64,000 nt of DNA from DATJPW01 sp963752855 (GCA_963752855.1 CAVVZX010000047.1:310001-374000); one strand, 5' to 3'; counted from the first letter of the stretch, positions 1-10,943 are shown. Program-made: numbers and translations. Notes: a model not told the origin generated them from the letters alone.

Positions 1-1
1 T

Positions 2-848
2 TATTTGAATTATCCTTATATCTCGCTTCTGTCAGGACGGGGCTGCCCGAATCACTGCACATATTGTCTGTGGCCCCAAACCATAACCGGCCACCGTTAT
101 AGGACCAGAAACATATCTGATGTTGCGGAAGAAATGATCTGGATACACAAGACACTACCCATGCAATCCGAGAAATCCAGATTGAGGACGATACTTTTAC
201 CTGTGACCGGGAGCGCGTGCTCAAATTATGTGACGCTTTCGAGGGTAGGGGAATCACCTGGTCATGTTGCGCTCGGCACGATCTTCCGGCGACGTGTTAT
301 ACAGAATGAAAAAGGCCGGGGCTCGGAATCTCGTGGTCGGGTTCGAGTCCGGAAATAACGAAATACTCAAGCGCATCAAGAAAGGGGTGAACACTTCGCA
401 GGCCATACGTTTCATGAAGGATTGTCGCAAGGCCGGCTTGCGGGTGCACGGGTGCTTTGTTTTCGGTTTGCCGGGTGAGACGAAGGAAACCATGCAAGAG
501 ACACTGGATTATGCTTTGAATTTAGGCCCGACACGGTTCAGTTCACTATAGCATCCACATATGAAGGGACTGCTTTCAACCATATCTCAGGGAGGGGGGA
601 TTTCTAAGGGAAGACGTCGGGGTTACCGAATCCGGGCACTTGAGCGCCAAGTTTGACTATCCGGACCTGCAGGGGATGAAATCAACGTCTTTACGCACGA
701 GGCCTGGAAGTCATTTTACCTGCGTCCATCAACTCTATTACACCAGGTCAGGTCGGCGATGGGCAATGTCAATGATTTCAAGCGATTATGGCATGGGGTC
801 AAGTACGTGGGGCAGTACCTGTGGATGAATCAACCGCACGTAAGGTAG
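2..848 (+). CDS. HpnJ-like B12-binding-type radical SAM protein, 3' part, frameshifted
   Basis: The reading frame is already open at the window edge, so the N-terminal (cobalamin-binding) part lies outside. The radical SAM motif GCPNHCTYC (Cys codons near 44, 56 and 65) is followed by LWPQTITGHRYRTR, a pattern I associate with HpnJ-type hopanoid-associated radical SAM enzymes. Later segments (GFESGNNEILKRIKKGV, FGLPGETKETMQETL) lie in other frames; frame changes are needed near 165, 265 and 530. The protein ends at a TAG at 846-848. The family binds a 4Fe-4S cluster and SAM and usually acts on lipids or polyketide-like substrates; the actual substrate here is not visible. HpnJ is the closest pattern I recognise, but a related B12-radical SAM subfamily is equally possible. 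Confidence 0.72.
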
Positions 849-880
849 GTCTAGCGCCTACCGCCGACACAACTGATTGA

Positions 881-910
881 TTGACTAATAGATATAAAAC
901 CGTGTAGATT
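881..910 (+). promoter_or_regulatory. sigma-70-type promoter of tRNA-His
   Basis: TTGACT (881-886) and TAGATT (905-910) are separated by 18 bases and end ten bases before the tRNA-His gene, which fits a vegetative promoter. Confidence 0.5.
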
Positions 911-920
911 GTTGACTAAT

Positions 921-998
921 GGAGGGTGTAGCTCAGCAGGTCAGAGTGCAGGGTTGTGGCCCCTGAGGTCGTGGGTTCGAGCCCCACCACTCTCCCCA
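921..998 (+). tRNA. tRNA-His (GTG)
   Basis: A complete cloverleaf can be folded. The acceptor stem has eight pairs (921-928 with 988-995), including the extra G-1:C73 pair that is diagnostic for tRNA-His. U8-A9 follow, then a D arm beginning GCTC, an anticodon stem CAGGG/CCCTG around TTGTGGC (anticodon GTG), a T arm GTGGG-TTCGAGC-CCCAC, and an encoded CCA at 996-998. Confidence 0.95.
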
Positions 999-1234
999 CT
1001 TAACTCCCAGATATTCATCAGATAACTACCACAAAACTACCTCAAAAACGCTGGTGCAATTCTCGTTTGGGGTTTTTTATCGTACCGAGCCTTTGAGTGG
1101 TGTTATATAATGCAAAACGCTTGATCTGCGAAGCGTTTCAGGCACTTCTCGCAAGTCGAATATGGGGCAATCACTCGAGACCGAAGTTCTCGGTCAAAGT
1201 TCCCGTGGGGGGCATGTCAATAAGGTAGGCGCAC

Positions 1235-1723
1235 ATGGAAAACTTGTGGCAGCATTATATCGTATCAGTTATTGCTCATCTAACCGTCTTAGTGCTTGTG
1301 GCAGTTTTTGGGGCAGTGTTTGGGAAACGCGTGTGGTTGGCACTCAGCGGGCTGATGGGTTCCGTACACTTACCTCGCATTTTTGGTCGATGGACAGCCA
1401 CTTATTGTGAGCCAAACGAGAACGGGGAGGTCGAAGAGAGATCTGAAACCATAAGTCTCCACCAAATTGGACGACTTGTTTGGGGTGATGGTACCGTATC
1501 GGATACCCCTACTCGCGACTTTAAATTTTCCGGTAGCATTCTGCGAAACACGCTCCGCGGGAGTTACAGTAGAAAAGGACAGAAGTCACAGTCTGGCACG
1601 GGCACCTTTCAGGTTGTGATAGCAGGAAGCGATGCCTCCATGAACGGGTGGTGCATCTGGTATGATCGCGACACGGACAAGGTGGAAAGCTCTCTCTACA
1701 AATGGACCAAAGACCGCTCATAA
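1235..1723 (+). CDS. membrane-anchored beta-rich hypothetical protein
   Basis: A 162-residue protein. Residues 8-45 form one long hydrophobic stretch (one or two membrane segments). The rest is a soluble, beta-rich domain with regularly spaced Gly and Trp: GRWTATY, QIGRLVWGDGT, GSILRNTLRGSY, GTFQVV, GWCIWYD, SSLYKW. This alternating pattern resembles small lipocalin-like barrels carried by some bacterial membrane proteins, including barrels reported for some nucleotide-sensing defence effectors, but no partner synthase gene is present nearby. I give no function. The next gene starts 10 bases downstream on the same strand, so the two are probably co-transcribed. Confidence 0.6.
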   Translation: MENLWQHYIVSVIAHLTVLVLVAVFGAVFGKRVWLALSGLMGSVHLPRIFGRWTATYCEPNENGEVEERSETISLHQIGRLVWGDGTVSDTPTRDFKFSGSILRNTLRGSYSRKGQKSQSGTGTFQVVIAGSDASMNGWCIWYDRDTDKVESSLYKWTKDRS

Positions 1724-1732
1724 ATCCACAAG

Positions 1733-2326
1733 ATGCGCAAGAAATTACAATCCATTGAAATTGATGTCACCGGTATTTGTTCAGTTGCGCACGATTGCGC
1801 AGGATGTCCCAGAGAATCTAAACGGTGCTGCTCCTGTTACGAAGTAACTATTACCAGCAAGGAACTGCAGAAAATAGTTGCATGCATGCCGTTGGCGGCG
1901 CACTTGTGCTCTGATCTGAAATCGCATGATGGCTACGAAAATGTGTTCGATCAGATTTCACCTGGCCTTTACTTCATCGACACGACTGACGACGGAACTT
2001 GTGTTTTCGCCTACCATGAAGGCGATAAGATTTTGTGCTCCTTGCACACCGCAGCCGAGAAACTGCGAATTCCTATCCGGGACGCTAAGCCAGAGGCATG
2101 CCTTCTTTGGCCTTTGGCTCTTTATGAAGAAGGCGAAACAACAATGCTAACTATTCATGACGATGCGTTGGAGTTTATCTGCAATGTGCCCAATTCTAGG
2201 AAATCATTCTCATTATGTCCATCTCTGGCAAAGAACATCGAAAGGGTTTTTGGCCCTGAATTCAGGTTCGAAGTGCAAGATGCGGCCAAGAAAGGGGTGC
2301 AATGGACCAGAATCCATCTGCTTTAA
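1733..2326 (+). CDS. cysteine-rich YkgJ/DUF3109-like protein
   Basis: A 197-residue protein rich in Cys in its N-terminal third (CSVAHDCAGC, CCSCYEV), with a later CSLH segment and PEACLLWPLALY. This layout (an N-terminal Cys cluster, a later Cys-x-x-H and a Pro-x-x-Cys) resembles the YkgJ-type or DUF3109 putative metal-chelating family, in which a zinc or iron-sulfur site is suspected. Those families lack a firm function and none is assigned here. It lies 9 bases behind the preceding membrane protein and ends before a non-coding stretch. Confidence 0.6.
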   Translation: MRKKLQSIEIDVTGICSVAHDCAGCPRESKRCCSCYEVTITSKELQKIVACMPLAAHLCSDLKSHDGYENVFDQISPGLYFIDTTDDGTCVFAYHEGDKILCSLHTAAEKLRIPIRDAKPEACLLWPLALYEEGETTMLTIHDDALEFICNVPNSRKSFSLCPSLAKNIERVFGPEFRFEVQDAAKKGVQWTRIHLL

Positions 2327-2598
2327 CCTCTCTTGAGTGAGCCTCGACCATAGAGCGGAAAGAATAGTAACGACCAGTTCAGTACGGGCCAAGGCTGGGC
2401 ATGGCATCAGCCCCTATCTTGGTGTGTACTGGGCGCTTGCCAAAGAATGAAAAGGAGAAGAGGTCTAAAATCCGATGCCCGTGCATATGATTCCGAGGCT
2501 GGGTCCTGAAATGAAAGCTCTTACCGATGGGGGTAGGGGTAACCCTCCCTATGGGGCTTGCCCTCTCTCTTGCCGGTGAAGACAAAAGAATCTGAGGA

Positions 2599-3232
2599 AT
2601 GAACTCAAGAAGCTCAACAATCTTGGAATGCGAAAACGGCCGTCTGACTGAAAAAAGCCCACTCGCAGAGATTTCTCTTGAATATCCGGGCAGAGGCACG
2701 ACAATAGTCTATACAGTCGGACAATCCGGAACCGGTGTCGTTTCATTACTCTTTTCCGGATCTACAGCGCTCCTTCTGTATTATGGCCATGCCGAGTTTA
2801 TGGATAGAAGCATTTAGAAAGTTCGCGGAAGAGATCGACCGAGGAGCGATGACCCTGGAAGAAGCCGGGCAAGAGTTCGTGGAGGATGCCGCTGCAAGTT
2901 CTCTTATGGACGCTCGCTTTTCTGAGCGCTCTCGGCTTCCGATATTTTTCGCTCTGGCCACAGGAACAAAAGACGGTCGGCCTGCTACGGTGGCAACCAC
3001 CATCCGGTCCATACCTTCGGATATGGCGCGATCTACGGGAATTCCGCTGGCGCTCGGAGCCCGGCTGCATCTTCAGGGGAAAGTCTTGTCCAAGGGCGTG
3101 ACGGCCCCCGAAACAGTCTTCAACTCGGCTGAATTCTTCGGCCTGCTTGCGCCGTATTGCGCCTTCCCCATCCCGGTTGACGCCTCGGAACTGCTGGAAG
3201 TGGCAAGAAGACCCGACTTGTCGAGTCGCTAA
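2599..3232 (+). pseudogene. C-terminal remnant of a saccharopine-dehydrogenase-family gene
   Basis: The piece at 2735-3232 contains STGIPLALGARLHLQG, KGVTAPETVF and FFGLLAPYC, which match the C-terminal end of saccharopine dehydrogenase/homospermidine-synthase-like proteins (TGIP, GxLxxxGV, xPE). The segment around 2650-2710 (PLAEISLEYPGRGTTIVYTVGQ region) continues the same protein in a different frame, with a frame change near 2725. The N-terminal NAD(P)-binding half, normally a GxGxxG Rossmann motif, is absent upstream. I therefore read it as a truncated remnant of a lysine- or polyamine-metabolism type oxidoreductase, not an active gene. Confidence 0.5.
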
Positions 3233-3416
3233 TTTGACAACATTCCCAGGGTCCTCAATTGGCGGCTGACCGGGGGTGAGGTTACGACAGTTGTGGGAAT
3301 AACTATGACGGACGACCTCGTGAGAAAATCGTTCTTTCCAACTTTACACAGGCTTGTCCCAAGAAAACTAAATGCCCGCAAAATCTATCATATCTTATGG
3401 TTTTGTTGAGACCCGT

Positions 3417-5904
3417 CTATAATTTATAATGCTCAACCGAATTCTTCAGGTCCCCTCCCAAATCATCCAGCCTTTTGGCAGCTGTTTCTAATTGGCCGGC
3501 GCCGTCTTTGATTTGGCGCATGGCTTGGTCGACACTGACCATAGCCGTGGATATCTGATCTACGCCGACGGACTGCTGTTCAATTGACGCTTGAATCACA
3601 CTCACTGCCTGAGAAGATGACGTGACGGCGCCAGACAGTCTTCCGATGACCTCCCCTGACTGGACGGAGGTTGCTACTCCGGATACCACCGCTTTCCCTC
3701 CTTGCTCAGCAGCCATTACGACAGCGCCCACCCTTTTTTGGGTATCTTCAAGGATATTTCTGACTTGTTCTGTTGCCTGCTTGGATTGGTCGGCGAGACT
3801 CTTGATTTCTTGAGCAACTACTGCGAAACCCTTTCCATAATCGCCAGCCCTTGCAGCCTCAATGGATGCATTGACGGAAAGAAGATTGGACTGGTCGGCA
3901 ATATCTTGAACTGTGGCAATTATGGCGCTTATTTGCTGGCTATGTTCGCTCAGACTTACGACCGTCTCACTTATGGACTCCATCTGATCTTTTATCAATG
4001 AGAGGCCGCACGGCTCCCTGATGAGTGCCTCCAAGCCAGCGTTTGAGGAGCGAGGCAACCCGGTTGACCATCGGCAACAGGTTTTCCGCCACGATGTAAT
4101 TCTTGCGAACCACAATATGCGTGAAGCTTTCTCTTGCCAAAGGAGCATAACCTTGCCACGCATCGGTGCGAATCAGGCTGCCAGGTTCTACACAGTCTCT
4201 CAGGACGGTATAAGGCTTGCGGCCGATGCATCGTCTACACGACGAAGACGAATCCGTCGAAGACGATTGCCGTGTTCTTGAGCAGCTATGACAAGTAGAG
4301 CTTTGCCCATTGCATCACGGCCTCGCTTTTGAAGTTTTACACCACCCAAGTAGCTCTCATCGACTTCTACACTACCAGACAAGCGATCGGGTCCAAGTCT
4401 AACCATCGCTCTTCGCAGTTGATGCAACCAGATACATGCGGTTGGATATCTGCTCAATCGCAGCACCCGCTGAAGTCTCAAAGCACGGATAGCCAGCATT
4501 AATCTTTTCAATCGTTCTCTCGGTAGACTCTTTTCCGGATTCGGCTATTCTTACCGACTGTTGAGAGTCCTGCGCCACGCTTTCCGCTTTGCCACTGGCG
4601 ATCTTGGCCGACTGTTTCACTTCTTCAAGGGTGGTGGCTACTTCCGTCAAAGCGGAAGAAGTCTGAGCCGAACTGGTGGCCACCTGAGTAGCTGTGCCAA
4701 CCACTTCAGCAGACGATGAAGCGAGGGTATTCACCGTTTGCATCACTCGTTTAATCTGGCTTCTGAAGCCTTCACGCAGGTCCTCAAAAGCCGACACCAG
4801 ATCGCCTATCTCGTCACTTCTGGAAATGTTAGGCGTAGTAACTGTCAAATCTCCGGCCGCGACTTTTCGTATTACAGAGGCTATGGCAACTATCGGTCCG
4901 GATATTCTGGTGGCCAGGATTATAGCCAGTACAAAGACAAGTCCCGCCACGACAAGGGCTATCACTCCTAGAGTACCGAGGATGTTTGGCAGGAGCAAGA
5001 TCTCGCTCGACGGCACAGTGGCGAGCACCTTCCATTCCAAGTTCGGCAAATTGCCCATCGATCCGGGATATGCGATTCCCACCGTCTTCGACTCGGATAT
5101 TGAGGTTCCTGGCTTGGTGAATTCATATTTACTGGAAGTCTTTCGCTGCCCGACAGCTTCCCAAAGCTGTTCCAACTTCACTTGCGGATCCTTAAGCGCA
5201 AGCTCATAGAGCCCTCTGTCCGGATGGAGGATGAACCGGCCAAGTCTGTCAACGACGAACACGTAACCGGATTTCCCAACCCGCTTTCTGGTCAGGAGAT
5301 CCTCCAGAGGCTTCCACCGCAAGTAGGCAATCAGAACACCCGCTATTTTATCATCTATTTTTACCGGAGCCGCAATGGGGAGTGTCCATCCGCCTGACTC
5401 TTTGCTCATTTCCCGGACGATCTTGTTTTGTTCCAGGGCGCCTAACCCCAGCTTCCCGCTCACTGCCTCTGCAAACACGCTGGTCTTGGAAAAATTCACG
5501 TGGGTCACTGCTGGTGAACTAGCCGCTACGGGCATGCCGGTTTGGGCATCCACGAGGACCATAAACTCGTATGCGCCAGAGAGCTTAATCTCCTCGAGCA
5601 AGCTTAGGGAGGTAGCTTCTCTCACTTCCGATATTTGCAAGCTCTCTGCAATGAGTTGCTGCCTCGCTCTGATTAGGACCTCGGTACAGCGACTATTCAT
5701 GAACTCTGTAACAGCTTGACTCGCGAAATCCGCGATGGTGACAACCTCTCGGAAAGCTGCCCCTTCCGCCTGCTGGTTGACGGCTAGATATGCAAGATAA
5801 CCTGCTACCAGCAAAGGTAGAATGGATGATACAAGGAACCACGAGACTAGCTTCGTCCGAAGGCGAAGATGTAATTTGCCGAAGAATTTGTTTTCCGATC
5901 TCAT
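3417..5904 (-). pseudogene. methyl-accepting chemotaxis protein gene interrupted by a transposase fragment
   Basis: The start is taken at 5904 (MRSENKFF), with GAGGT eight bases upstream. The protein shows an N-terminal membrane segment (SWFLVSSILPLLVAGYLAY), a periplasmic dCache-like sensor of about 250 residues, a second membrane segment, a HAMP linker (ISGPIVAIASVIRKVAAGDLTV) and the start of the coiled-coil signalling domain. Coding stops making receptor sense at about 4497 (ERTIEKIN) and resumes at about 4003 (IKDQMESISETV) in another frame, running through the highly conserved hairpin tip (NLLSVNASIEAARAGDYGKGFAVVA) to the stop at 3417. Removing 4003-4497 joins the two halves naturally. 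As written, the gene cannot make a full receptor. Confidence 0.85.
4003..4497 (-). mobile_element. IS1595-family (ISXO2-like) transposase fragment inside the receptor gene
   Basis: On the minus strand this stretch encodes RLQRVLRLSRYPTACIWLHQLRRAMVR, SVEVDESYLGG, RTDAWQGYAPL and LLKRWLGGTHQGAV. These are hallmarks of ISXO2-like DDE-type transposases of the IS1595 family. One frame change is needed near 4205. The N-terminal zinc ribbon and the end of the protein are missing, and I see no terminal inverted repeats, so this is an internal fragment. The flanking bases ATTAAT (right) and ATTGAT (left, read on the minus strand) are similar but do not form a clear target duplication. Confidence 0.75.
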
Positions 5905-6516
5905 AGGACAGACCTCAGCTTTTTCCGGATTTCCACCGCTCCAAATCACGGTAAGACGACCGCCGAAGCATGAAAGACCCAAGAGACTTTGTTCCAGGTC
6001 TTGCATGATCTGTACCTAGCGCCGAGTTCGCATGACTTGATAGAAATGACTAGGGGTATCGATGAGTTAAGTGTGTGGGCAGCTCTTGAGGGAATCGGAC
6101 GAGAGACCGAGAGGGAGCCAAAAAGACTCACAGAGATATGGGGGGACCGAAACCCAAACAAATAATGACGACTTATCGACGGATCGACGGGTCTAAGAGG
6201 CCCGCACTGGTGATGCCGCGAGCCTCTAAGGCTCAGGACCGGCAAACGCCGCGTATGCTCTCCACTCGCCATGATCCGTGAAACACTTGCGTCTCTCCGA
6301 ATATCCAACCGGTCTCCCCACGCATAGAGTCAGTCTATATGGCAACCGTGGCATCCTTGAGTTTTTCAAGAATCGTTTTGTGGTCCACAGTGTCACGCCC
6401 GGCAGTCGGTAATAAGTCATGAGTAGAAGGCGAACGCTTTCGACTTTCTTTGTAGTATTTTCCGCTGCTCTCCGAACTATAGATTAGAGACAAGAAATGA
6501 AAGGAGGCAGCTGAAA
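5905..6516. other. intergenic stretch, no gene recognised
   Basis: This stretch lies between the receptor start and a small plus-strand gene. Minus-strand open frames at 5946-6308 and 6226-6420 have no ribosome site and no family pattern. It presumably holds the receptor promoter, but I could not single out a convincing one. Confidence 0.4.
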
Positions 6517-6648
6517 ATGAAAGAGTGGGCGAAAAAGAGAAGACAAGAGTTAGAGGCCATGGGGGAAAAAGAATTGGCTGAAATGTTTCAACTTGTCATC
6601 AGGATTTGCGAACTGGAAGAACAACTCCTGGCCGATCCGGCAATTTAA
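6517..6648 (+). CDS. small charged protein, 43 residues
   Basis: The reading frame starts at an ATG with a near-perfect ribosome site, AAGGAGG, about nine bases upstream, and ends at TAA 6646-6648. The product begins MKEWAKKRRQELEAMGEK and is almost wholly helical, amphipathic and charged, with no cysteine or signal peptide. The strong ribosome site and isolated position on the opposite strand to both neighbours argue that it is translated. No family is recognised. Confidence 0.5.
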   Translation: MKEWAKKRRQELEAMGEKELAEMFQLVIRICELEEQLLADPAI

Positions 6649-6738
6649 CATGAAACAAACGATTTAAGGAGGGAGTATTATCGAAGCGAAAGCGACGGCA
6701 AGCGGCAACGCTGTCGCCTCTAACAACCGGTCTGAAGC

Positions 6739-9700
6739 TCAATCCTTTTCTCCCACCAGAATAAATGAAGCCCAGAAGAATGGGTGCTCGAAACCTTGCT
6801 TTCTTAACGCGGCCCTACTGCGAATCCAAGCCTGATTCTTGGTCAGCCCTTGACGCAACCCCTTGAAGAATTCGTCCATAAGCAATATTGACGGTTGCTC
6901 CGCGACCGACCACAGACTCATTATAACGGACCTTGCCCCCGCACACTGGAAACTTCTACCCATGCTCATAATGCCTTCGCCCTCCAATCTGGCGCCGAGA
7001 CCGGTCTTGCATGCGGTGAGAGCTACTATGTCCGCATTCATCTTCAACCCGGCAATTTCAGTCGTGGTCAAGAATCCATCAGTCCCTTTGGGAACCATGC
7101 TCAACGCCAAAACGGGTTCCATGACTCCCGGCAGATCGTTTGCCGCAAATCCGTGAGTTCCAAAAACAATTGAACCGTACCGGTTAGGACGTTTAGAAAC
7201 CCTGTCCAGAAATTCCTTCTTGGTGCACTGAAAACCGGTATAGACTTCGCAGGAGTCTCCGTAGAGTCCTTTCAGGCTGGCGCCGAGTTCGTTGGTCTGG
7301 GGGAGCCGTCGCAATTTGAGGGCCCCTAAGCTCGATTGCTCAATCGCAGATTTTACACGGGAGGGATGGTCCTTGTTTTCGGCGCCGGGTTTCGAATTCC
7401 CTGAATTCCGAACTCTTTCGTCAGTTATTTCAAAGACGGGATCAGCCATAACAAGAACCGCTCCATCCGTTTGTTCCACTTTCGCGAGCTTGCGAACCAG
7501 CGTCATAGCGGTAAGAGATTGAGAGTAAATGATTGGGTTCCGGTCTCCCAAGTAATTGATCCCTTGGGGAAACTCTCCGTATGCCCCGCTCGTCCAGCCG
7601 GCGACGCCACCTGTTATCAAAGCTTCAAAGGGCAATAGGGCTAGGGCGCCATCCGGAATGACCGTTATGGGAGCGCCTGCCGGAACCGATCGAAGCGCAT
7701 CCGCGGTCAAGCGCTCATTGAACGACCTTGCGAGGTCGAGTCGGAACTTGCTCAACTGAATCTGCTCAAAGGGCTCTCTGAATCTACGGATTTCACGCTC
7801 CATTTCCTGTGAGTTCCACTCCAGGAATGACGATTTAACTATTTTCTTTCCTTTCAAAAGTTGAATGGCAACGCCATCTCCCAGGCAATTGAACAGAAGA
7901 ATGTGCTCGTCCTGCCCGATGCCGGCCTGTTCCAGGTGGACCGGAGTGGGATGTTTTGCGGCGCAGTAATCCCCATACTGTTGGCAAAGGACTTTGACGA
8001 ATCTTTGTCGCTCAGCCTCTGCGCTCCTGATCTGGTTGGTCAACTCTGCGTGCCTTTGGCTGTCAAGAGCCTTAGGCACTATAGGCAGAGCTGTTTTAAG
8101 CGATGCGAGTTTGTTGGTTAGCGCAGCCTCTTGTTCGATTAGTTCCCCCGGCACATTGAAAAACCGTCCTTCCGCTTTCTGCGATAGATTGTCTGCGAAC
8201 TCTCGGGCCCGAATAACTTCACTTGGATATATGCTGCGTTCCGGACTTTTCTGTTTTACATTTATTCTCACCAAGCCTTTCGCAGGCTCCGACCTAAGGA
8301 ATCCACTTATTTTAGCGGCAAAAAAATTCTTTCGCTCCGAGACCAGCAGTGTGGAGCGAATCTCCTCGGCAATTTCCACTCCTTTTGAATAATGACTCTC
8401 CGCCAGCTGATAGTTATTCATGGCTTCCGAAGCCCTGCCCAATCCAGTGTGGGCGACGAATTGCTCGTCAATGGCGCCCTCGTCCCGGGCCGCTTGCAGG
8501 AGCTGCTCGAACTGCTTTTTCGCTGCCTCAGGTCGAGATCTCAGCAGAGAGAGTCTGCCGAGGGACGACCCATAATCCGCTTCCTTTATGTATGGCTCAG
8601 CCTCATCCAAACGGCCCGCGTCCATGAGAATATCGCCCATGAGTTTCTGCGCCCAGTCGGTTGGGGCCCCGATGTTGGCGAGATTTTGCAACGCTTTCTT
8701 GGTAGTCTCAAGAGCGCTTTCCTCCCGACCCCACTGCGCGTGAGCTTGACCAGCGTCCAGCAACACATCGCCGCCTTGCTTCCCATCTCCCAGACTCTCG
8801 TACACTGCCGCAGATCTTTCATAGTTCTGAACAGCTTTTTCGTATTCGCCCCATAACCGGAAGAAATTTCCCAGATTGCGGTGCAGCAAGGGCCTTCAGG
8901 CTATCGGATTGCGGCCCGGCGCCCAGGGCCATTTCATACCAGTTCAGGGCCTGGGAGTATCTCGCCCGATTCTTTTCAAGCACTCCCAGATTGTTTAATG
9001 TCATCCGACAGCCTTCTTTGTCGCCAGTGGCCTGGAAGAATCTCAATGCTTCCCGGTTATATTTTTCCGCCTCCTGAAAATTGCCGGCGGCAGTGAGAGC
9101 AGCGCCGACATTGCGGAGACAAACCGCCTGTTCGGTGTTGTCTCCGATCCTTCTATTTATCTGCAGAGCTTTTGAGTAATTACTGATCGATTGCGGAAAT
9201 CGGCCCGTGAGGTAAAAGACATGCCCAAGATTATTCGAAGCATTTCTTTCTTTGGCGGGATCCTTCGCCCGTTCGGCGGCCGCGAGAAAGTTCTTATAGA
9301 TCGCAGTCGCGGCAGCGGGTCGCCGTCGTGCCAGTTCCATTAGAGCTGTGTCAATGTCGAGCGCAAGCTCACTTAAATACGGGACACGTGGTTTTGCCAG
9401 TCTCTTGCCTGATGGTTGTCGGAGGGGGCTTTGATTGGCGCTGGTTGTGCGCTTTCGATAGACTTTGGGATCGTCTTCAGCGGCCCTCTTCCGAAATTGC
9501 GGCTCCTGAATTAATGTTCGCCGCACCGCGGGTCGCTTCTGCAAAATATGGGTCCTCTTTCTTGTGTCGATTCGTTGCCCCGCGGCGCCACGACCTGAAC
9601 CAACGCTCGGGGAGCTGCCCACCCGTCGGCCGGTGTCTGTGCTGGGCTTATTCGAGCGTAGCTCGGATCCGTCCAATCTATCCGGGTAACCCAGATAGGT

Positions 9701-9787
9701 CAAAAGCCCCAAAACGCCAACCAGCCAGATCGTGTAGAGCGTCATCCTCTTCAGGCGATTGTCGTGACTGCCCCTGGGGAGAGACAT
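6739..9787 (-). CDS. membrane-anchored TPR-CHAT protease-like protein (one frameshift)
   Basis: Two overlapping frames (9787-8819 and 8889-6739) form one protein of roughly 1010 residues; the break lies near 8890, where SLKAL continues as LHRNLGNFF. The N-terminus has one membrane segment (LYTIWLVGVLGLLTYLGY). A run of tetratricopeptide repeats follows, and the C-terminal third is a CHAT domain. The caspase-like dyad is visible: His in VFGTHGFAAND (residue 579 of the second frame) and Cys in LTACKTGLG (residue 627, codon at 7009-7011). CHAT domains are peptidases of the caspase/separase clan. It lies directly downstream of an anti-sigma gene and an ECF sigma gene on the same strand, so it is probably part of their regulon or signalling pathway. 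The substrate is unknown. Confidence 0.85.
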
Positions 9788-9917
9788 GATTATCCCCTTC
9801 CTTAATCCTTACACGATGCGGAGCGACATGCTTGCCGGCCCGATGAGTTCCGCCAACGGGATTTCGAAACGCGAGAGCGCGAAAATATCCGGACAATGTG
9901 ATGACCTGGGGCCGCCA

Positions 9918-10943
9918 TCAAGGGTGAAACAGCGATTGAGTCGAATCCTCCAGAGCAGAAATCAGATCAGCTTCAGTCAACTTCCCCGAATTCCAGGTTC
10001 GGATCACTCGTCCGGCCCCGGTATCAATGAGACGGGCCACAATTCCATACTTATCGTCTCTAGGTGCGATTTCCACTACAAGAGCCTCAGAGATTCCTAA
10101 TTTTGAGCGCATTACAGCGATCAAAGATTTATCATCTGCGGCCTTCAAGAGGTCGGCGCCGGCTACCCGCCCAAGTTCCTTCGGAGACACAATGTAATAA
10201 CGATCTCGGACATCCCTGGGAGGTTCAAGCGCCCTGTAAAAAGAATCTATACGACTCTGGTCCGGAATCTGCTTGACATTACTAAATAAAATCACCACGC
10301 CCAATCGTTCCTGTTTCGCCTCAGCAGGCAAGCTCGTCGAAGAATCGCCGCCCATAATGTTCAAGGCAGACGGCTCGGGACCCCAGGTGACAGAGCTTAG
10401 CGCAACCTTGATTGGAGCAGGGCCGAATGGATATAAGAGCACTATGAGGAAGACCGCAGCAGCGACAGCCAATGGAACCAGCGCTACCGGTCGAAAAAGG
10501 TCCATTATCCTGTCCACTGCGTCTGAAATCCATTGATATGAACGCTCGGCGCCTCGCCTCGCCGGTTGATTCCCGGACAAGCTCTTCATTTTCCGCCAGA
10601 GGTCCGCGGGCATAGCCCGTTTGGAAACATCGGCTCTGAAAGATTCCGCGTCCGCGCGGCATGACGGGCATGTATCAAGATGTGAAGAGATCATGCCGCG
10701 AGTATCCTTGCCGCTGCGGACATAGTCGAACAGCTCCCAGCCATCCGGGCACATCTCACGAGCGTTTTCCTTGAAGACTGACACCCAGCGGCTCATCTCC
10801 TCGAGTTTTGATGCGCAGGCCGGGCATTGGCGGAGATGCTCTTCAAAGTTCGATCTTTCCTCAGGGCTTAGTAAGTTTTCCAAGTACGGGGCCCGAAGGT
10901 CATCCACATGATGGTCCGGAACTTGATTTGTCATGATCTCCAT
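9918..10943 (-). CDS. anti-sigma factor with two zinc-finger (zf-HC2-like) motifs
   Basis: A 341-residue protein with two copies of the HxxxCxxC zinc motif typical of ECF anti-sigma factors: HLRQCPAC (about residues 35-42) and HLDTCPSC (about 87-94). A single membrane segment follows near residues 153-175 (VALVPLAVAAAVFLIVLLYPFG). The periplasmic part of about 165 residues looks like a sensor and ends SALEDSTQSLFHP. The start overlaps the end of the sigma factor gene by 13 bases, indicating translational coupling, as expected for a sigma/anti-sigma pair. Inferred role: it holds the ECF sigma factor at the membrane until a signal arrives. Confidence 0.85.
   Translation of the reverse strand: MEIMTNQVPDHHVDDLRAPYLENLLSPEERSNFEEHLRQCPACASKLEEMSRWVSVFKENAREMCPDGWELFDYVRSGKDTRGMISSHLDTCPSCRADAESFRADVSKRAMPADLWRKMKSLSGNQPARRGAERSYQWISDAVDRIMDLFRPVALVPLAVAAAVFLIVLLYPFGPAPIKVALSSVTWGPEPSALNIMGGDSSTSLPAEAKQERLGVVILFSNVKQIPDQSRIDSFYRALEPPRDVRDRYYIVSPKELGRVAGADLLKAADDKSLIAVMRSKLGISEALVVEIAPRDDKYGIVARLIDTGAGRVIRTWNSGKLTEADLISALEDSTQSLFHP

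Noticed and set aside
6660..6840. Second small plus-strand gene after an AAGGAGGG site at about 6667
   Set aside because: There is no ATG, GTG or TTG at a suitable distance, and the frame is antisense to the end of the CHAT gene.
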